Assembly (NCBI GenBank): GCA_903789525.1
Contig: CAIFER010000001.1
Span: forward strand, 992,001 to 1,056,000
Direction: 5' to 3'
Length of the DNA stretch: 64,000 bases
Source: an uncultured Aeriscardovia sp.
GTDB lineage: Bacteria; Actinomycetota; Actinomycetes; Actinomycetales; Bifidobacteriaceae
Shown: piece by piece, positions 53,803-63,271 of the stretch
Layout: each line of letters starts with the position of its first letter
Position numbering within the stretch: the stretch's first letter is position 1
Program-made: the position numbers and the translations under genes
The notes under the pieces: model-generated
Told to the model about the DNA's origin: nothing
Databases searched by the model: none
Seen by the model: the letters and a program-made list of their open reading frames with translations, nothing else

Positions 53803-54449
53803 TGCTGATCCTCCTGACGTGAAGCCGAAGCAGCTGAAGAGGCAGCCAGAATCACACGACGACTGCGCGCTTCAGCATGAGCTTTTTGTTTCTTGAGACG
53901 CTCTCGCCGCTGGAAGTGAACAGGATGCGTCCTTTGAGCAATGACGCGCGCAAGACTGACACCGAGACCCGCAAGGAAGAGACCACCAATGACAGAAATG
54001 AGAGCATACCCAACACCGATGATCACTGTTCGAGCCTGACCAGAAGTCATACGCTGCTCCGTCTCGAGGATGAACGTTCCATATGTGGTAAATGCTCCGA
54101 GCATGCCAGTACCACAGCACAAACGAACTGCCTGACGGATACCGCGATCTTCTCCGGTCGCCGCTAAATACTCAAAGAGAAAGCCGAGCAAGAAAGCACC
54201 CACGCAGTTAATCAAGAATGTTGCCCATGGCCACACTGCGCTGGACGGTTGAAAAGAACTCAAAAGAGCACGAAAAGCGGTCCCGATCAGCCCTCCGCAA
54301 AACACCGCAAGCGTTTGCTGCCAGTAACGAAGTGGCTTCGGCAAGTGACTTGCAACGGAAGATTGAGACGATTGCAATGATGACGACACTTGCGACGACA
54401 ATGACGACACGGGCGATAAAGAAGACGATTTCGACGCATGAACAGACAC
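53799..54449 (-). CDS. crcB: Fluoride ion channel CrcB/Fluc, subunit 2
   Basis: 216 residues, overlaps crcB subunit 1 by 4 nt. Core motifs G-G-L-I-G-T-A-F-R-A and W-A-T-F-L-I-N-C-V-G-A-F-L-L-G. A Ser-rich N-terminal tail of about 40 residues and a basic C-terminal tail of about 40 residues are additions to the normal ~125-residue channel; the true start may be internal. No fluoride riboswitch was recognised upstream. Confidence 0.88.
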   Translation of the reverse strand: MSVHASKSSSLSPVSSLSSQVSSSLQSSQSSVASHLPKPLRYWQQTLAVFCGGLIGTAFRALLSSFQPSSAVWPWATFLINCVGAFLLGFLFEYLAATGEDRGIRQAVRLCCGTGMLGAFTTYGTFILETEQRMTSGQARTVIIGVGYALISVIGGLFLAGLGVSLARVIAQRTHPVHFQRRERLKKQKAHAEARSRRVILAASSAASASRQEDQQ

Positions 54450-54561
54450 GATTCCCCCAATCTCCGGAAATTCCGGACTTGCTAGGAATCGTCAGCGACA
54501 GTCCTCTGGACTGAAAAACGCGGTTTACATGCCGTTCTTACGTAATAGAAGAAAACGACAG

Positions 54562-54612
54562 CAGGGCGGATCCCATCACCCATCTGTGAGATGAGGATAG
54601 AACTCCGCCCTG
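54562..54612 (-). terminator. Terminator between purA and crcB
   Basis: CAGGGCGGA (54562-54570) pairs perfectly with TCCGCCCTG (54604-54612); CATC/GATG pairing continues inside. On the minus strand it is followed by a T-rich CGTTTTCTTC. It lies downstream of purA on the same strand and ahead of crcB, so it may terminate purA or attenuate crcB. Confidence 0.65.
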
Positions 54613-54731
54613 ACGCACGAGCAATTCGCGCAATTCGTAGCTCGTGATTCACCATTCGATCGTCCAGACCGCACGACTTCTCACCATTCGGTGAACAATC
54701 TTGTGGTCAGCGATCTTTCAACCAACTATTT

Positions 54732-56033
54732 TCACTCAACGATAGAGTGCAAACGAATGATGTGGCTGCGAGATGGGCCGTTACCGATCAGAGAGACGCG
54801 GCAACCAACCAAATTCTCGATCTCTCGAATGTACGCTTGCGCAGCAGCTGGAAGGCGGTCGAAGTCGGTGATACCCGTGATGTTTTCGCTCCAACCGTCC
54901 ATTTCCTTGTATACCGGCTTGGCAGACGCGAACTCAGCTTGATCGACCGGCATATCTGTCACCCGATGTGTTGAACCATCTGGCTCGGTCACGTCATACG
55001 CCACACAGATCGGAATCTTCTTGAGACCGGTGAGAGTATCGAGCTTGGTGATCACCAAATCAGTCAAACCATTCACCATGACCGCATACTTAACGACAAG
55101 CGCATCAAACCAACCGCAGCGACGTGGACGCTTCGTGACCACGCCATATTCATGACCACGTTCGCGCAACCAGTCGCCTTCCTGACCGGTCAGTTCAGTC
55201 GGGAATGGACCAGCGCCGACACGCGTCACATATGCCTTCGAAACTCCGACGACACGCGTGATCTTCGTAGGGCCGACACCCGTTCCAGTGCATGCGCCGC
55301 CTGCGGTCGGATTCGACGATGTCACAAACGGATACGTGCCATGATCAATGTCGAGCATGGTGGCCTGCCCGCCTTCGAACAACACGCTCTCTCCGCGATC
55401 GAGCGCGCGGTTCAGGACAAGCGCCGTATTTGTGCAATACGGCTTGATGACCTGTGCGGTCTTCAACAGCTCATCCGTGCACTTGTCCGGATCAACCGGG
55501 TCAGTGCCGTAAATCTTGGTCAGCAATTCGTTCTTGAGAGCCAGATTTTGTTCGACCTTCGCACGCAGCACTTTCTCATTGAACAGATCAGCGACACGAA
55601 TGCCCACGCGATTGACCTTATCGGCATACGTCGGCCCAATACCGCGACCCGTTGTTCCGATCTTGCGCTTGCCGCGATGCGACTCGCTCACACGATCAAG
55701 CAACCGATGGTACGGTGTCGTCACCTGCGCGGACAGGGAAATCAAGAGATGGGATGTGTCGATACCTTCAGCCTCAAGCTTGGACTTCTCTTCGACGAGC
55801 TCTTGCGGATCGAAAGCCACGCCATTGCCGATCACTGCTGTAACACCCGGATTGACGATCCCCGACGGCATCAGCCTCAGCGCATACGTCTTTCCATTGA
55901 CGACAACGGTGTGTCCTGCATTCGAACCACCGTTGTACCGCGCAACATAGTTGACGCGACCAGCAATCAAATCAGTGGCCTTGCCTTTGCCTTCGTCGCC
56001 CCACTGAGCGCCGACAATCACAATTCCTGGCAT
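54732..56033 (-). CDS. purA: Adenylosuccinate synthetase
   Basis: GTP-dependent first committed step from IMP to AMP. 433 residues. G-A-Q-W-G-D-E-G-K-G-K near residue 8, Y-N-G-G-S-N-A-G-H-T near 34 and R-P-R-R-C-G-W-F-D near 300 are classical. Start at MPGIVIVG has AGGGAGG 4 nt upstream; an in-frame ATG ten codons earlier is less likely. Confidence 0.97.
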   Translation of the reverse strand: MPGIVIVGAQWGDEGKGKATDLIAGRVNYVARYNGGSNAGHTVVVNGKTYALRLMPSGIVNPGVTAVIGNGVAFDPQELVEEKSKLEAEGIDTSHLLISLSAQVTTPYHRLLDRVSESHRGKRKIGTTGRGIGPTYADKVNRVGIRVADLFNEKVLRAKVEQNLALKNELLTKIYGTDPVDPDKCTDELLKTAQVIKPYCTNTALVLNRALDRGESVLFEGGQATMLDIDHGTYPFVTSSNPTAGGACTGTGVGPTKITRVVGVSKAYVTRVGAGPFPTELTGQEGDWLRERGHEYGVVTKRPRRCGWFDALVVKYAVMVNGLTDLVITKLDTLTGLKKIPICVAYDVTEPDGSTHRVTDMPVDQAEFASAKPVYKEMDGWSENITGITDFDRLPAAAQAYIREIENLVGCRVSLIGNGPSRSHIIRLHSIVE

Positions 56034-56479
56034 GAAACCTCCCTGCCTCTTGCCACAAAACATGAATACTCTACCCCGCGCAATCGCATCATTTGTTACA
56101 CATTGAGAAAATTACTCAAATAGGGATGAGAACAGGGATTCACACGGATTCCCACACAAAAATGCAAATGAATATTTCAACATATAAGACACACAAACGG
56201 GGAAGAACCCGCTGCTTCCGCATCAGCAGATCCTTCCCCGCGTGCAAGGAGAGAAAAGGAAAGAGATTCAATTGTGAAGATCGGCTGCCTTCCAACCGAC
56301 ACTATGATTACACCACGGCGTTCTGTGATACCTCTCAACGATTTCTGAGAGTTTTCTGAGAATCGAAGTCGACCGATTTCTTTGTTCTCTCGCCTTGGCT
56401 GAAAGCTCAGTTCTCGGCTCTTTCTTCCGATCTTTCTTCCGATCCTTCTTCCGATCTGTTTTGAGCCGTCTGCCTCCGC
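56034..56479. other. Region between purA and gatD
   Basis: 446 bp. Contains a possible terminator for murT-gatD (CGGGGAAG 56198-56205 with CTTCCCCG 56233-56240, inner CTGCT/AGCAG stem, weak T tract on the minus strand) and three tandem 12-bp units CTTCCGATC(T/C)TT at about 56424-56459. No gene supported. Confidence 0.55.
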
Positions 56480-57361
56480 CTACCTTGGGCGATCTGCTGC
56501 AATCCTTCGGGCAGTAATAGCTCGGTGGTCAAGCATTTGCAACTCACGCCGATCGTCATCGCTCATCTGCGGATCAAACTTCCCATAGCGACGAGAAACA
56601 GCCGTATGAATGAGAAAATCAGCAATCTTCGGATTCTTCGGCAACAACGGTCCATGCAAATACGTTCCGATCACATTATGAACGCGAGCGCCTTCTGTCC
56701 CTGTTTTGGGATTGTTACCGACTCCCTTGCGAACGAGCGCAAGCGGTTTTGTCGAGCTCTCTGCAACGAGGAATGTTCGTCCAGAGTGGTTTTCATAGCC
56801 GACAAGCGTGCCAAATTCGCGGCTCTCCTCAACGATATTGCCAATCTGCCGTTCAGCAGAGCCGATCGTGACCATATTGAAAACGTTAATGCCTGGAATT
56901 CGATCGCTGTCCATCGTCTGAAAATATGCGCCAAACAGCTGATACAAACCGCATACCAAGAGCATCGGCACGCCAGCAGAAGCCAAATCACGCAGCTGAG
57001 GACCGCGCTTGATGAGATCTTCCTGCACTTTGCGTTGGCCCGAATCCTGACCGCCCCCACCGAGGAGGAGATCAATATGCTCTGGCCACGGATCGCCCTG
57101 GTTATACGCATGCACAACGGGCTGGTAACCGTACAGAGCAAGTCGTCGGGTAATGACCAGCAAATTGCCCGTGTCCCCATAAATATTCATATCGCGCGGG
57201 TACAGCGTCATCACGTCGATCGGTCGTGCAGCCCGTTTGGTGGATTGCACGGCAGATTGTTCAGTGGATTGTGCGGTTTCGTCGCTGCTACTATTTGAGC
57301 TATTCATAGTGCTCGTATCACTGCTCGTATTGCTCATATTGCCGGTCTCACTGATGCTCAT
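56480..57361 (-). CDS. gatD: Lipid II isoglutaminyl synthase, glutaminase subunit GatD
   Basis: Supplies ammonia from glutamine for amidation of D-Glu in lipid II to D-isoGln. 293 residues. A Ser/Asn/Thr-rich tail of about 45 residues, then the class I amidotransferase fold: G-G-G-G-Q-D near 105, nucleophile Cys in L-L-V-C-G-L-Y-Q near 138 and His in T-Y-L-H-G-P-L-L near 235. ATG overlaps the murT stop by 4 nt. Confidence 0.9.
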   Translation of the reverse strand: MSISETGNMSNTSSDTSTMNSSNSSSDETAQSTEQSAVQSTKRAARPIDVMTLYPRDMNIYGDTGNLLVITRRLALYGYQPVVHAYNQGDPWPEHIDLLLGGGGQDSGQRKVQEDLIKRGPQLRDLASAGVPMLLVCGLYQLFGAYFQTMDSDRIPGINVFNMVTIGSAERQIGNIVEESREFGTLVGYENHSGRTFLVAESSTKPLALVRKGVGNNPKTGTEGARVHNVIGTYLHGPLLPKNPKIADFLIHTAVSRRYGKFDPQMSDDDRRELQMLDHRAITARRIAADRPR

Positions 57362-58920
57362 GCTCCCACCCCCACGTCAGAAACGTCAGCTTCTCCACTG
57401 CGAGCTAAATCGTGACGCAACGCCAGCATTGCCGTATATGTGCAAAAGATCCGCTTTGGTTTCGTAGGATTCGCCGCAAGAAAATGTTGCAATCCGGCAC
57501 TGAGATCCTGCTGAATATCGCCGACGCGAACACGGTCATATCCGAGGCGAAGAGCCATGTCCCAACAACGAATTCCAGAAACCTCCGTCACTGACTGGCC
57601 TCGTAACGACGTGAAATCGACGTCCCACAGCCAGCTCATATCGCGACCATCTGCATCCCGATCGTTGATTGCGATCATCGTATCAGTGCCGTGAGGATCA
57701 AAAGAACGCAATGCCAAACGGAACCCACCCGGATTCTTGACGAGCACCATTTCAACCGGGACGCTTTTTGTCGCTCCATCAGCGGTCTTCTGACGCACAT
57801 GAATCGTTTCACCGCGACCAAATGCTGGCGTCACATGCGCGAGCGCATTCAGGAGTACATCATCATCCGAAGCGGCTTGTTCGCACTGTTTCAGCCGCTC
57901 GATACGAGAAGCCGACATAGTCACCCGATCTGATTGATCTGACTGATCGCGAGCAGCACTGTGAGCAGCGTTGTGCGTAGCCTTCTGCGCAATCTCACCT
58001 GCCTGACGCGCAACAGCCCGGACAGCTGTCAGCGCTGCGGCCGCATTAAAGAGGTTATAAACCCCCGACAGTCGCACAGATGTCGAACGCTGAACACCAT
58101 CAATTTGAAAATCAGCTGATCCCGCGCGAACTCCAGCAAGCGTGACGTCAGCAGAAGGCAGGTCACTCTGATCCTCATGCCGACGAAGCAGATCCTTATC
58201 CGACACATGAATATCGTCATCGTTAGGAAACAGTGCACGCAGGCGATCGTTTGCCAATCCGAAATAGCGCACCGACGCCGGCGCAGACACCATACGTGCC
58301 AACCCACTGATGAGGGGATCTTCACGATTGAGAACAACCGTATTCGTCGTGGCTGCAGCCGCGTGGGAAAGGAGTCGGGCCGTCGTATCAATTTCGCCAA
58401 ACCGGTCGAGCTGGTCGCGCATGACGTTGAGCAGCACACTGAACAGCGGACGAACTTGTTGCACGAATTTGACCGAATATGCCTCATCGAGCTCGAGAAC
58501 CGCAATATCTGCGTCGATTTTCCCGGACGCGCTCACCTGTGGAATCAGCGAACTGATGACGCCACGAACAAAATTTGCTCCCGTCGGATTAGTGAACACA
58601 CGCAATCCGAGCGATGAAAGCAACGAAGCAATCATGCGAGTCGTCGTTGTTTTTCCGTTGGTGCCGGAAACAACGAGTGCCCCGAGTGGCATTTGAGCAA
58701 TTGTTCGCGACAGAAATCCGGGATCAAACTTCTCAACAACCATGCCAGGGAAAGACGAGCCACCGCCACGAATTTGTGCAATATGGCGAACGAGCTTTCC
58801 GAGGGTCGGAGTCAGCCCAGCCTTCCATGCTGATCGACGCGCACGTGCCTCATGACGCGCACGAATTGCGCGATCTTGCTGTGGCGTGGTCTCAAATGCC
58901 GACATCGACTGATGTGCCAT
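57358..58920 (-). CDS. murT: Lipid II isoglutaminyl synthase, Mur ligase-like subunit MurT
   Basis: ATP-dependent ligase subunit that works with GatD on peptidoglycan precursors. 520 residues. P-loop G-T-N-G-K-T-T-T near residue 88, L-E-L-D-E-A-Y near 146, N-x-x-R-D-Q-L-D-R near 166 and the C-terminal DUF1727 domain. The four-cysteine zinc ribbon seen in the Staphylococcus aureus protein is not visible here. AAGGAG precedes the ATG; 10 nt after dnaB. Confidence 0.9.
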   Translation of the reverse strand: MAHQSMSAFETTPQQDRAIRARHEARARRSAWKAGLTPTLGKLVRHIAQIRGGGSSFPGMVVEKFDPGFLSRTIAQMPLGALVVSGTNGKTTTTRMIASLLSSLGLRVFTNPTGANFVRGVISSLIPQVSASGKIDADIAVLELDEAYSVKFVQQVRPLFSVLLNVMRDQLDRFGEIDTTARLLSHAAAATTNTVVLNREDPLISGLARMVSAPASVRYFGLANDRLRALFPNDDDIHVSDKDLLRRHEDQSDLPSADVTLAGVRAGSADFQIDGVQRSTSVRLSGVYNLFNAAAALTAVRAVARQAGEIAQKATHNAAHSAARDQSDQSDRVTMSASRIERLKQCEQAASDDDVLLNALAHVTPAFGRGETIHVRQKTADGATKSVPVEMVLVKNPGGFRLALRSFDPHGTDTMIAINDRDADGRDMSWLWDVDFTSLRGQSVTEVSGIRCWDMALRLGYDRVRVGDIQQDLSAGLQHFLAANPTKPKRIFCTYTAMLALRHDLARSGEADVSDVGVGA

Positions 58921-58929
58921 CGCGTCTCC

Positions 58930-60285
58930 TTACACGCCCTGCGCGGAACTCGGTGCCATGCTCGTAAATCGAGAGTGCGCACCATCGAAACCGAGCGTGA
59001 CCGTTCCCGTCTTACCATTACGATTTTTCGCCAAAATGATATCTGCCTCGCCCGGCCGATCGTCGGGATCGTAAAACTCTGGACGATGGACGAGGAACAC
59101 CTCATCTGCATCCTGCTCGATAGAGCCAGACTCACGCAAATCGGACAACATTGGCTTTTTGTCCTGACGCATTTCCGGACCACGATTAAGCTGCGACAGC
59201 GCTACGACCGGCACTTGAATTTCCTTCGCGAGCAACTTAAGCGCACGCGAGAATTCAGACACCTCCTGCTGACGAGATTCCACCGGAGCCGTTGAACTGA
59301 GTAGCTGCAAATAATCGATGATGACGAGTGACAGTTTGCCTTGACTTGGCTGGCGCAGACGACGACACTTCGCACGAATCTCCATCAGGCTCATGTTCGG
59401 CGAATCGTCGAGCAACAGTGGAACATCTTGGAACTGGTCAATCGCATTGTTCAGGCGATCCCAATCTTGCGAATTGAGACCGTGAGCATCGCGCAAAGCG
59501 GTGAGTGGGATGTTCGTTTGCGCCGACAGGACACGCTGTGCAATTTCGGATTTGCTCATCTCCAAAGAAAAGACGATCGTCGTCAAATGCTGGTGGAACG
59601 CGGCAGCGCGTGCAAAATCCATACCAAGCGTCGACTTGCCCATTGCTGGACGTCCTGCAACGATGATGAGCTGGCCCGGCTGCAAGCCATTCGTCAATTC
59701 ATCGATCTGCTGAAAGCCTGTACTAATGCCCTGCGCAATGCGGTTGTTCTGGATGTCATCGATCTGTTTGAGCGTACCTTTAGCGACTTCGCCGATCTGC
59801 TCGTAATCCTGGTTAACTTTCGATTCGCCCAGCTTGTATGCTTCGCTCTGCGCCATATTGACGACGTCAGCTGCCGACTCATCGCCCGCATCGTAGCCGA
59901 TCTGCGTAATTTTCGTACCGGTACGGATAACCGCACGCAGCAGAGCTTTCTGATGCACGATATTTGCGTAATACACTGCATTCGCAGCCGTCGGAACCGT
60001 ACTGATGAGGTGATTGAGGTAATCTGGCCCACCGACTGTGTCAAGCTCTTGATGCTCGCGCAGATTATTCGCCACGAGCACGGTGTCAATCGGCAATCCG
60101 GCTGCAAACATCGCAGTAATGCGGTTATAAATCGTTTCGTTGCGCGGATCGTAGAAGTCGGAGCCGTCCATTTGCTCACTGACTTCGCCGACTGCATCCT
60201 TGCTCAGGAGCATTCCGCCCAAGACCGCCTGCTCAGCGTCCGTATCATGCGGCGGGACCCGGTCGAATACACTGTCCTCTGCCAT
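58930..60285 (-). CDS. dnaB: Replicative DNA helicase DnaB
   Basis: Hexameric 5'-3' helicase of the replication fork, 451 residues, no intein. N-terminal domain with P-P-H-D-T-D-A-E-Q-A-V-L-G near 12; RecA-like domain with Walker A G-R-P-A-M-G-K-S near 205, R-D-A-H-G-L-N near 266, D-Y-L-Q-L-L near 318 and D-L-R-E-S-G-S-I-E-Q-D-A-D near 385. Lies between glnB and murT; the unit is dnaB-murT-gatD. Confidence 0.97.
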   Translation of the reverse strand: MAEDSVFDRVPPHDTDAEQAVLGGMLLSKDAVGEVSEQMDGSDFYDPRNETIYNRITAMFAAGLPIDTVLVANNLREHQELDTVGGPDYLNHLISTVPTAANAVYYANIVHQKALLRAVIRTGTKITQIGYDAGDESAADVVNMAQSEAYKLGESKVNQDYEQIGEVAKGTLKQIDDIQNNRIAQGISTGFQQIDELTNGLQPGQLIIVAGRPAMGKSTLGMDFARAAAFHQHLTTIVFSLEMSKSEIAQRVLSAQTNIPLTALRDAHGLNSQDWDRLNNAIDQFQDVPLLLDDSPNMSLMEIRAKCRRLRQPSQGKLSLVIIDYLQLLSSTAPVESRQQEVSEFSRALKLLAKEIQVPVVALSQLNRGPEMRQDKKPMLSDLRESGSIEQDADEVFLVHRPEFYDPDDRPGEADIILAKNRNGKTGTVTLGFDGAHSRFTSMAPSSAQGV

Positions 60286-60309
60286 GCCCTCACCTTTTCT
60301 GGTTTTTGG

Positions 60310-60648
60310 TTACAGCGCCTTCTCATTTTCGTCGCCCGTGTGAATCCGCACCACCCGATCCAACGGCGTCACCCACACGAATCCATCTCCGACGCGATCA
60401 GTCCGCGCCTGTTTCACAATCGTTGAGACGATCGTATCAACATCGGCATCCGCCACAATCACTTCGAGCCGTTGGCGAACAATGAGATCGTCGTTGTAGC
60501 GCGCTCCCCGGTAGATTTCCTGGTGACCTGTCTCATGCCCGAATCCACGTGCCGGGCTCAAAGTCATTCCGTGTACACCAGCCTGCGCCAATGCGGTTTT
60601 TACAGCATCCAAACGCTCAGGCTTGAAAATCGCTGTCACTAATTTCAT
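60310..60648 (-). CDS. glnB: PII-like nitrogen regulatory protein
   Basis: 112 residues, same length and numbering as Escherichia coli GlnK, trimer that reports ATP/ADP and 2-oxoglutarate and plugs AmtB. The T-loop Tyr51 is kept. Several ligand-site residues differ: Gln39 is Glu, Lys58 is Arg, Lys90 is Phe (G-D-G-F) and Arg103 is His; Arg101 is kept. GlnD is not adjacent. Overlaps amtB by 4 nt, the usual amtB-glnK coupling. Confidence 0.9.
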   Translation of the reverse strand: MKLVTAIFKPERLDAVKTALAQAGVHGMTLSPARGFGHETGHQEIYRGARYNDDLIVRQRLEVIVADADVDTIVSTIVKQARTDRVGDGFVWVTPLDRVVRIHTGDENEKAL

Positions 60649-61958
60649 CGTTGAGACCCCTGATAAACCGAATTCGTGTAATCGTCAAAATCGTATGCAC
60701 TCTCGCCTTGGTCAACGATATCGATGCCGAGATCCTCATCACGCTCAGCTACTCGCCAACCCATCGTCTTTTCGAGACCGAAGGCAATTGCGGCCGTCCA
60801 TACGCCAGCCCAGAAGATCACGATGAGGCATGCGAGCACGTCTGCCCCGAACAACGCGAAACCGCCACCTGCGAGCAATCCGCCTGACTGCGCGAACAGA
60901 CCATCAAAGAGGATGCCGAGCAAGCCGGAAATACCGCACAGTGGCACGACGTCAAACGAATCATCGTAACCGAAGCGATATTTGAGCGATGCACAGAAGC
61001 TGCAAATAATGCCCGTGAACAAACCGGCGATCAAAACCCAGAGCGGTCCGATTGAATCAGCGCCGGCGGAAATCATTGCCATTCCCGACACGAGACCGGA
61101 GACAGCACCAAGAGCCGTAAAATGATGCGTCCGAATCTTCTCGACGATCATCCAGCCCACGCATGATGCAGCCGGGGCAAGGAGCGCGCTCGTCATGGCA
61201 TATGCGGTAACCGGGCTTGCCGAATTTTCACGGCTCCCTACAAAACCGAGGAAACCAACCCACATGATGAGTCCGCCAACTAACGTCATCACCATGTTGT
61301 GTGGCTTAAGTGGAACGACATGGAAATTGCGCCGTTGACCGATGATCAACACAATTGCAAGCGCTGAAACGCCTGCGACGAGCCATACGACTGAACTGCC
61401 TGCCAAATCGTGGATTCGCGTACCGAGCAAGTGTGAAAGTGCACCTTGCTCCGACAGCAACCCTGATCCGTTCCACAGCATGTGTGCCAGTGGGGCAAAG
61501 ACGAGCGTGATCCACAAGACGACAAACACCATCCACGTGCTGACCTTGATACGCTCAGCGAGGGCACCGGTGATCAGATCAACTGCAATGACAGCGACAA
61601 GCCCTCCGACGAGTGCGACCGTCAACTGCGGTAAAGCGCTCCCCTTCGCAGTGATCGCCGTATACGAGCCACCTTTTGCACCAGCGGCCGCCGGATTACC
61701 TGTCACAACATCACGCAAAAGGAAGCCGTGTGCCGGGTCACCAAATAAGCCAATGACATCTGACCCAGATTGTGCAATCGACCAGCCCCACAGACTCCAC
61801 ACAATGAGGGTGACAACAATCGATGTAATGGTGAGCATCACCATATTCAGCGCACTCTTGACCCGTGTTTGGCCCGTGTAATAGAAGGCAATTCCAATGG
61901 CCATGAGCAAGATCAGGCATGCACACACCAGCATCCACAGAATATTTGCTGACTCCAT
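60645..61958 (-). CDS. amtB: Ammonium transporter family protein lacking the twin histidines
   Basis: 437 residues, 11 predicted membrane helices, clearly AmtB/Mep/Rh family (I-T-G-A-L-A-E-R, A-H-M-L-W, K-P-H-N, D-D-S-F-D-V). Position-by-position comparison with E. coli AmtB shows H168 replaced by W192 (A-G-S-S-V-V-W) and H318 by C341 (V-V-P-L-C-G), and Phe107 by Val121, while the equivalents of Trp148, Asp160, Phe215 and Ser219 remain. An Ala/Gly-rich loop of about 20 residues near 90-105 is also unusual. The function may be altered transport or a sensor role. Confidence 0.88.
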   Translation of the reverse strand: MESANILWMLVCACLILLMAIGIAFYYTGQTRVKSALNMVMLTITSIVVTLIVWSLWGWSIAQSGSDVIGLFGDPAHGFLLRDVVTGNPAAAGAKGGSYTAITAKGSALPQLTVALVGGLVAVIAVDLITGALAERIKVSTWMVFVVLWITLVFAPLAHMLWNGSGLLSEQGALSHLLGTRIHDLAGSSVVWLVAGVSALAIVLIIGQRRNFHVVPLKPHNMVMTLVGGLIMWVGFLGFVGSRENSASPVTAYAMTSALLAPAASCVGWMIVEKIRTHHFTALGAVSGLVSGMAMISAGADSIGPLWVLIAGLFTGIICSFCASLKYRFGYDDSFDVVPLCGISGLLGILFDGLFAQSGGLLAGGGFALFGADVLACLIVIFWAGVWTAAIAFGLEKTMGWRVAERDEDLGIDIVDQGESAYDFDDYTNSVYQGSQR

Positions 61959-61999
61959 GACAATCCCTCCGACGATCTTGTGCGCTCAACAGGTTTTCA

Positions 62000-63256
62000 T
62001 CAGTTGCGGTCGCCTAAAATCCCGTCCACAAAAGTAGCAGGATCAAAGACAGCCAAATCATCTGGGCCTTCGCCCAAACCTACGAGCTTAACAGGTACTT
62101 TCAAAGCATTTTGGACAGAAAGAACAATGCCGCCCTTCGCTGAGCCGTCGAGTTTGGTGAGCACAATACCCGTAATGCCAATTGCTTGAGCGAAGACACG
62201 TGCTTGTTCCATTCCGTTTTGACCAGTCGTCGCATCTAGCACGAGTAAAACTTCGCCAACCGGTGTCGTCTTTTCAATCACGCGCCGAATCTTGCCCAGC
62301 TGATCCATGAGGTTGCGCTTATTTTGCAGACGACCAGCGGTATCCACGATCAGTACATCTGCACCAGATTCCTTCGCCTGGTGAGCTGCATCAAATGCGA
62401 CCGACGCTGGATCCGCACCATCGTGATCAGCTCGCACGACAGTAATGCTCGACTGATGAGCCCACGTCTCCAACTGCTCTGCTGCAGCCGCGCGGAACGT
62501 ATCAGCAGCGGCCATGACAACTTTCTTTCCCTCAGCAACGAAGAGTCGACCGAGTTTGCCTGCTGTCGTTGTCTTGCCAGTGCCGTTAACGCCAACCATC
62601 ATGATGACTGACAGTTTCCCTTGGGCTGACGGCTTCAAAGCTTCAAGCTGCCGATCAGTATCCCTGCCGATTGCATCTAAGAGCTGATCTCGCAAAAGCG
62701 CACGAATTTGCTGAGGATCATGCTGACCGGTGACACGTGAATCCGACCGCAACTGAGAGACGATATGCTCACTTGCATCCGCGCCGACATCTGCCATCAG
62801 GAGCGTATCTTCAACGTCCTCCCAATCTTCCTCACTCAACGTATCGCGCGAAAGAATGCGCAAAAGCGTGGCGCCAAAGGGATTGCGGGAATGAGCAAGC
62901 CGCGAGCGCAGACGGACGAGACGGGACGCTGACTTTTCAGGAGCCGCAAGCTGTTGAGTTGCAGATTGTTGAGCCGATGACGGTGATGGAGCCGATGGCG
63001 CTGACTGCGCTGGTTTCGGTGACGACGCAGGTTGATGTGGGTGCGCATTCGACTGCGGCTGTGCACTTGGCTGCGATGGCGCTTGCGCCTGCTTCTTTTG
63101 CTCCCGTTGCTCTTGCTGCTCCACATTGTGCACGGTGTGCGCATTGTTTGCAGTGTGCGTCTGCTGCGCACGACGATGTGCTGTTACACCTGCAATCACG
63201 CCGATAATCGCAATGAGAGCGACAACAGCAATAACAATCCATACCCAGTCAGCCAT
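62000..63256 (-). CDS. ftsY: Signal recognition particle receptor FtsY
   Basis: GTPase that receives SRP-bound ribosomes at the membrane. 418 residues: N-terminal membrane helix (4-26), Gln/Ser/Pro/Ala-rich acidic-poor linker (30-110), then NG domain with G-V-N-G-T-G-K-T-T near 222, D-T-F-R-A-A-A near 258, D-T-A-G-R-L near 308 and T-K-L-D-G-S-A-K-G-G near 375. GGAGGAATGA precedes the ATG. Confidence 0.96.
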   Translation of the reverse strand: MADWVWIVIAVVALIAIIGVIAGVTAHRRAQQTHTANNAHTVHNVEQQEQREQKKQAQAPSQPSAQPQSNAHPHQPASSPKPAQSAPSAPSPSSAQQSATQQLAAPEKSASRLVRLRSRLAHSRNPFGATLLRILSRDTLSEEDWEDVEDTLLMADVGADASEHIVSQLRSDSRVTGQHDPQQIRALLRDQLLDAIGRDTDRQLEALKPSAQGKLSVIMMVGVNGTGKTTTAGKLGRLFVAEGKKVVMAAADTFRAAAAEQLETWAHQSSITVVRADHDGADPASVAFDAAHQAKESGADVLIVDTAGRLQNKRNLMDQLGKIRRVIEKTTPVGEVLLVLDATTGQNGMEQARVFAQAIGITGIVLTKLDGSAKGGIVLSVQNALKVPVKLVGLGEGPDDLAVFDPATFVDGILGDRN

Positions 63257-63271
63257 TCATTCCTCCTGATT

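Noticed and set aside
54450-54731. Fluoride riboswitch in front of crcB
   Set aside because: A strong hairpin is present but the conserved GGnGAUGG and pseudoknot segments could not be placed; it fits a purA terminator better.
55152-56123. 323-codon plus-strand frame opposite purA
   Set aside because: Exact antisense of conserved purA; composition is Arg/Cys/His-rich as expected of a shadow frame.
59341-60426. 361-codon plus-strand frame opposite dnaB
   Set aside because: Antisense of conserved dnaB with no supporting signal.
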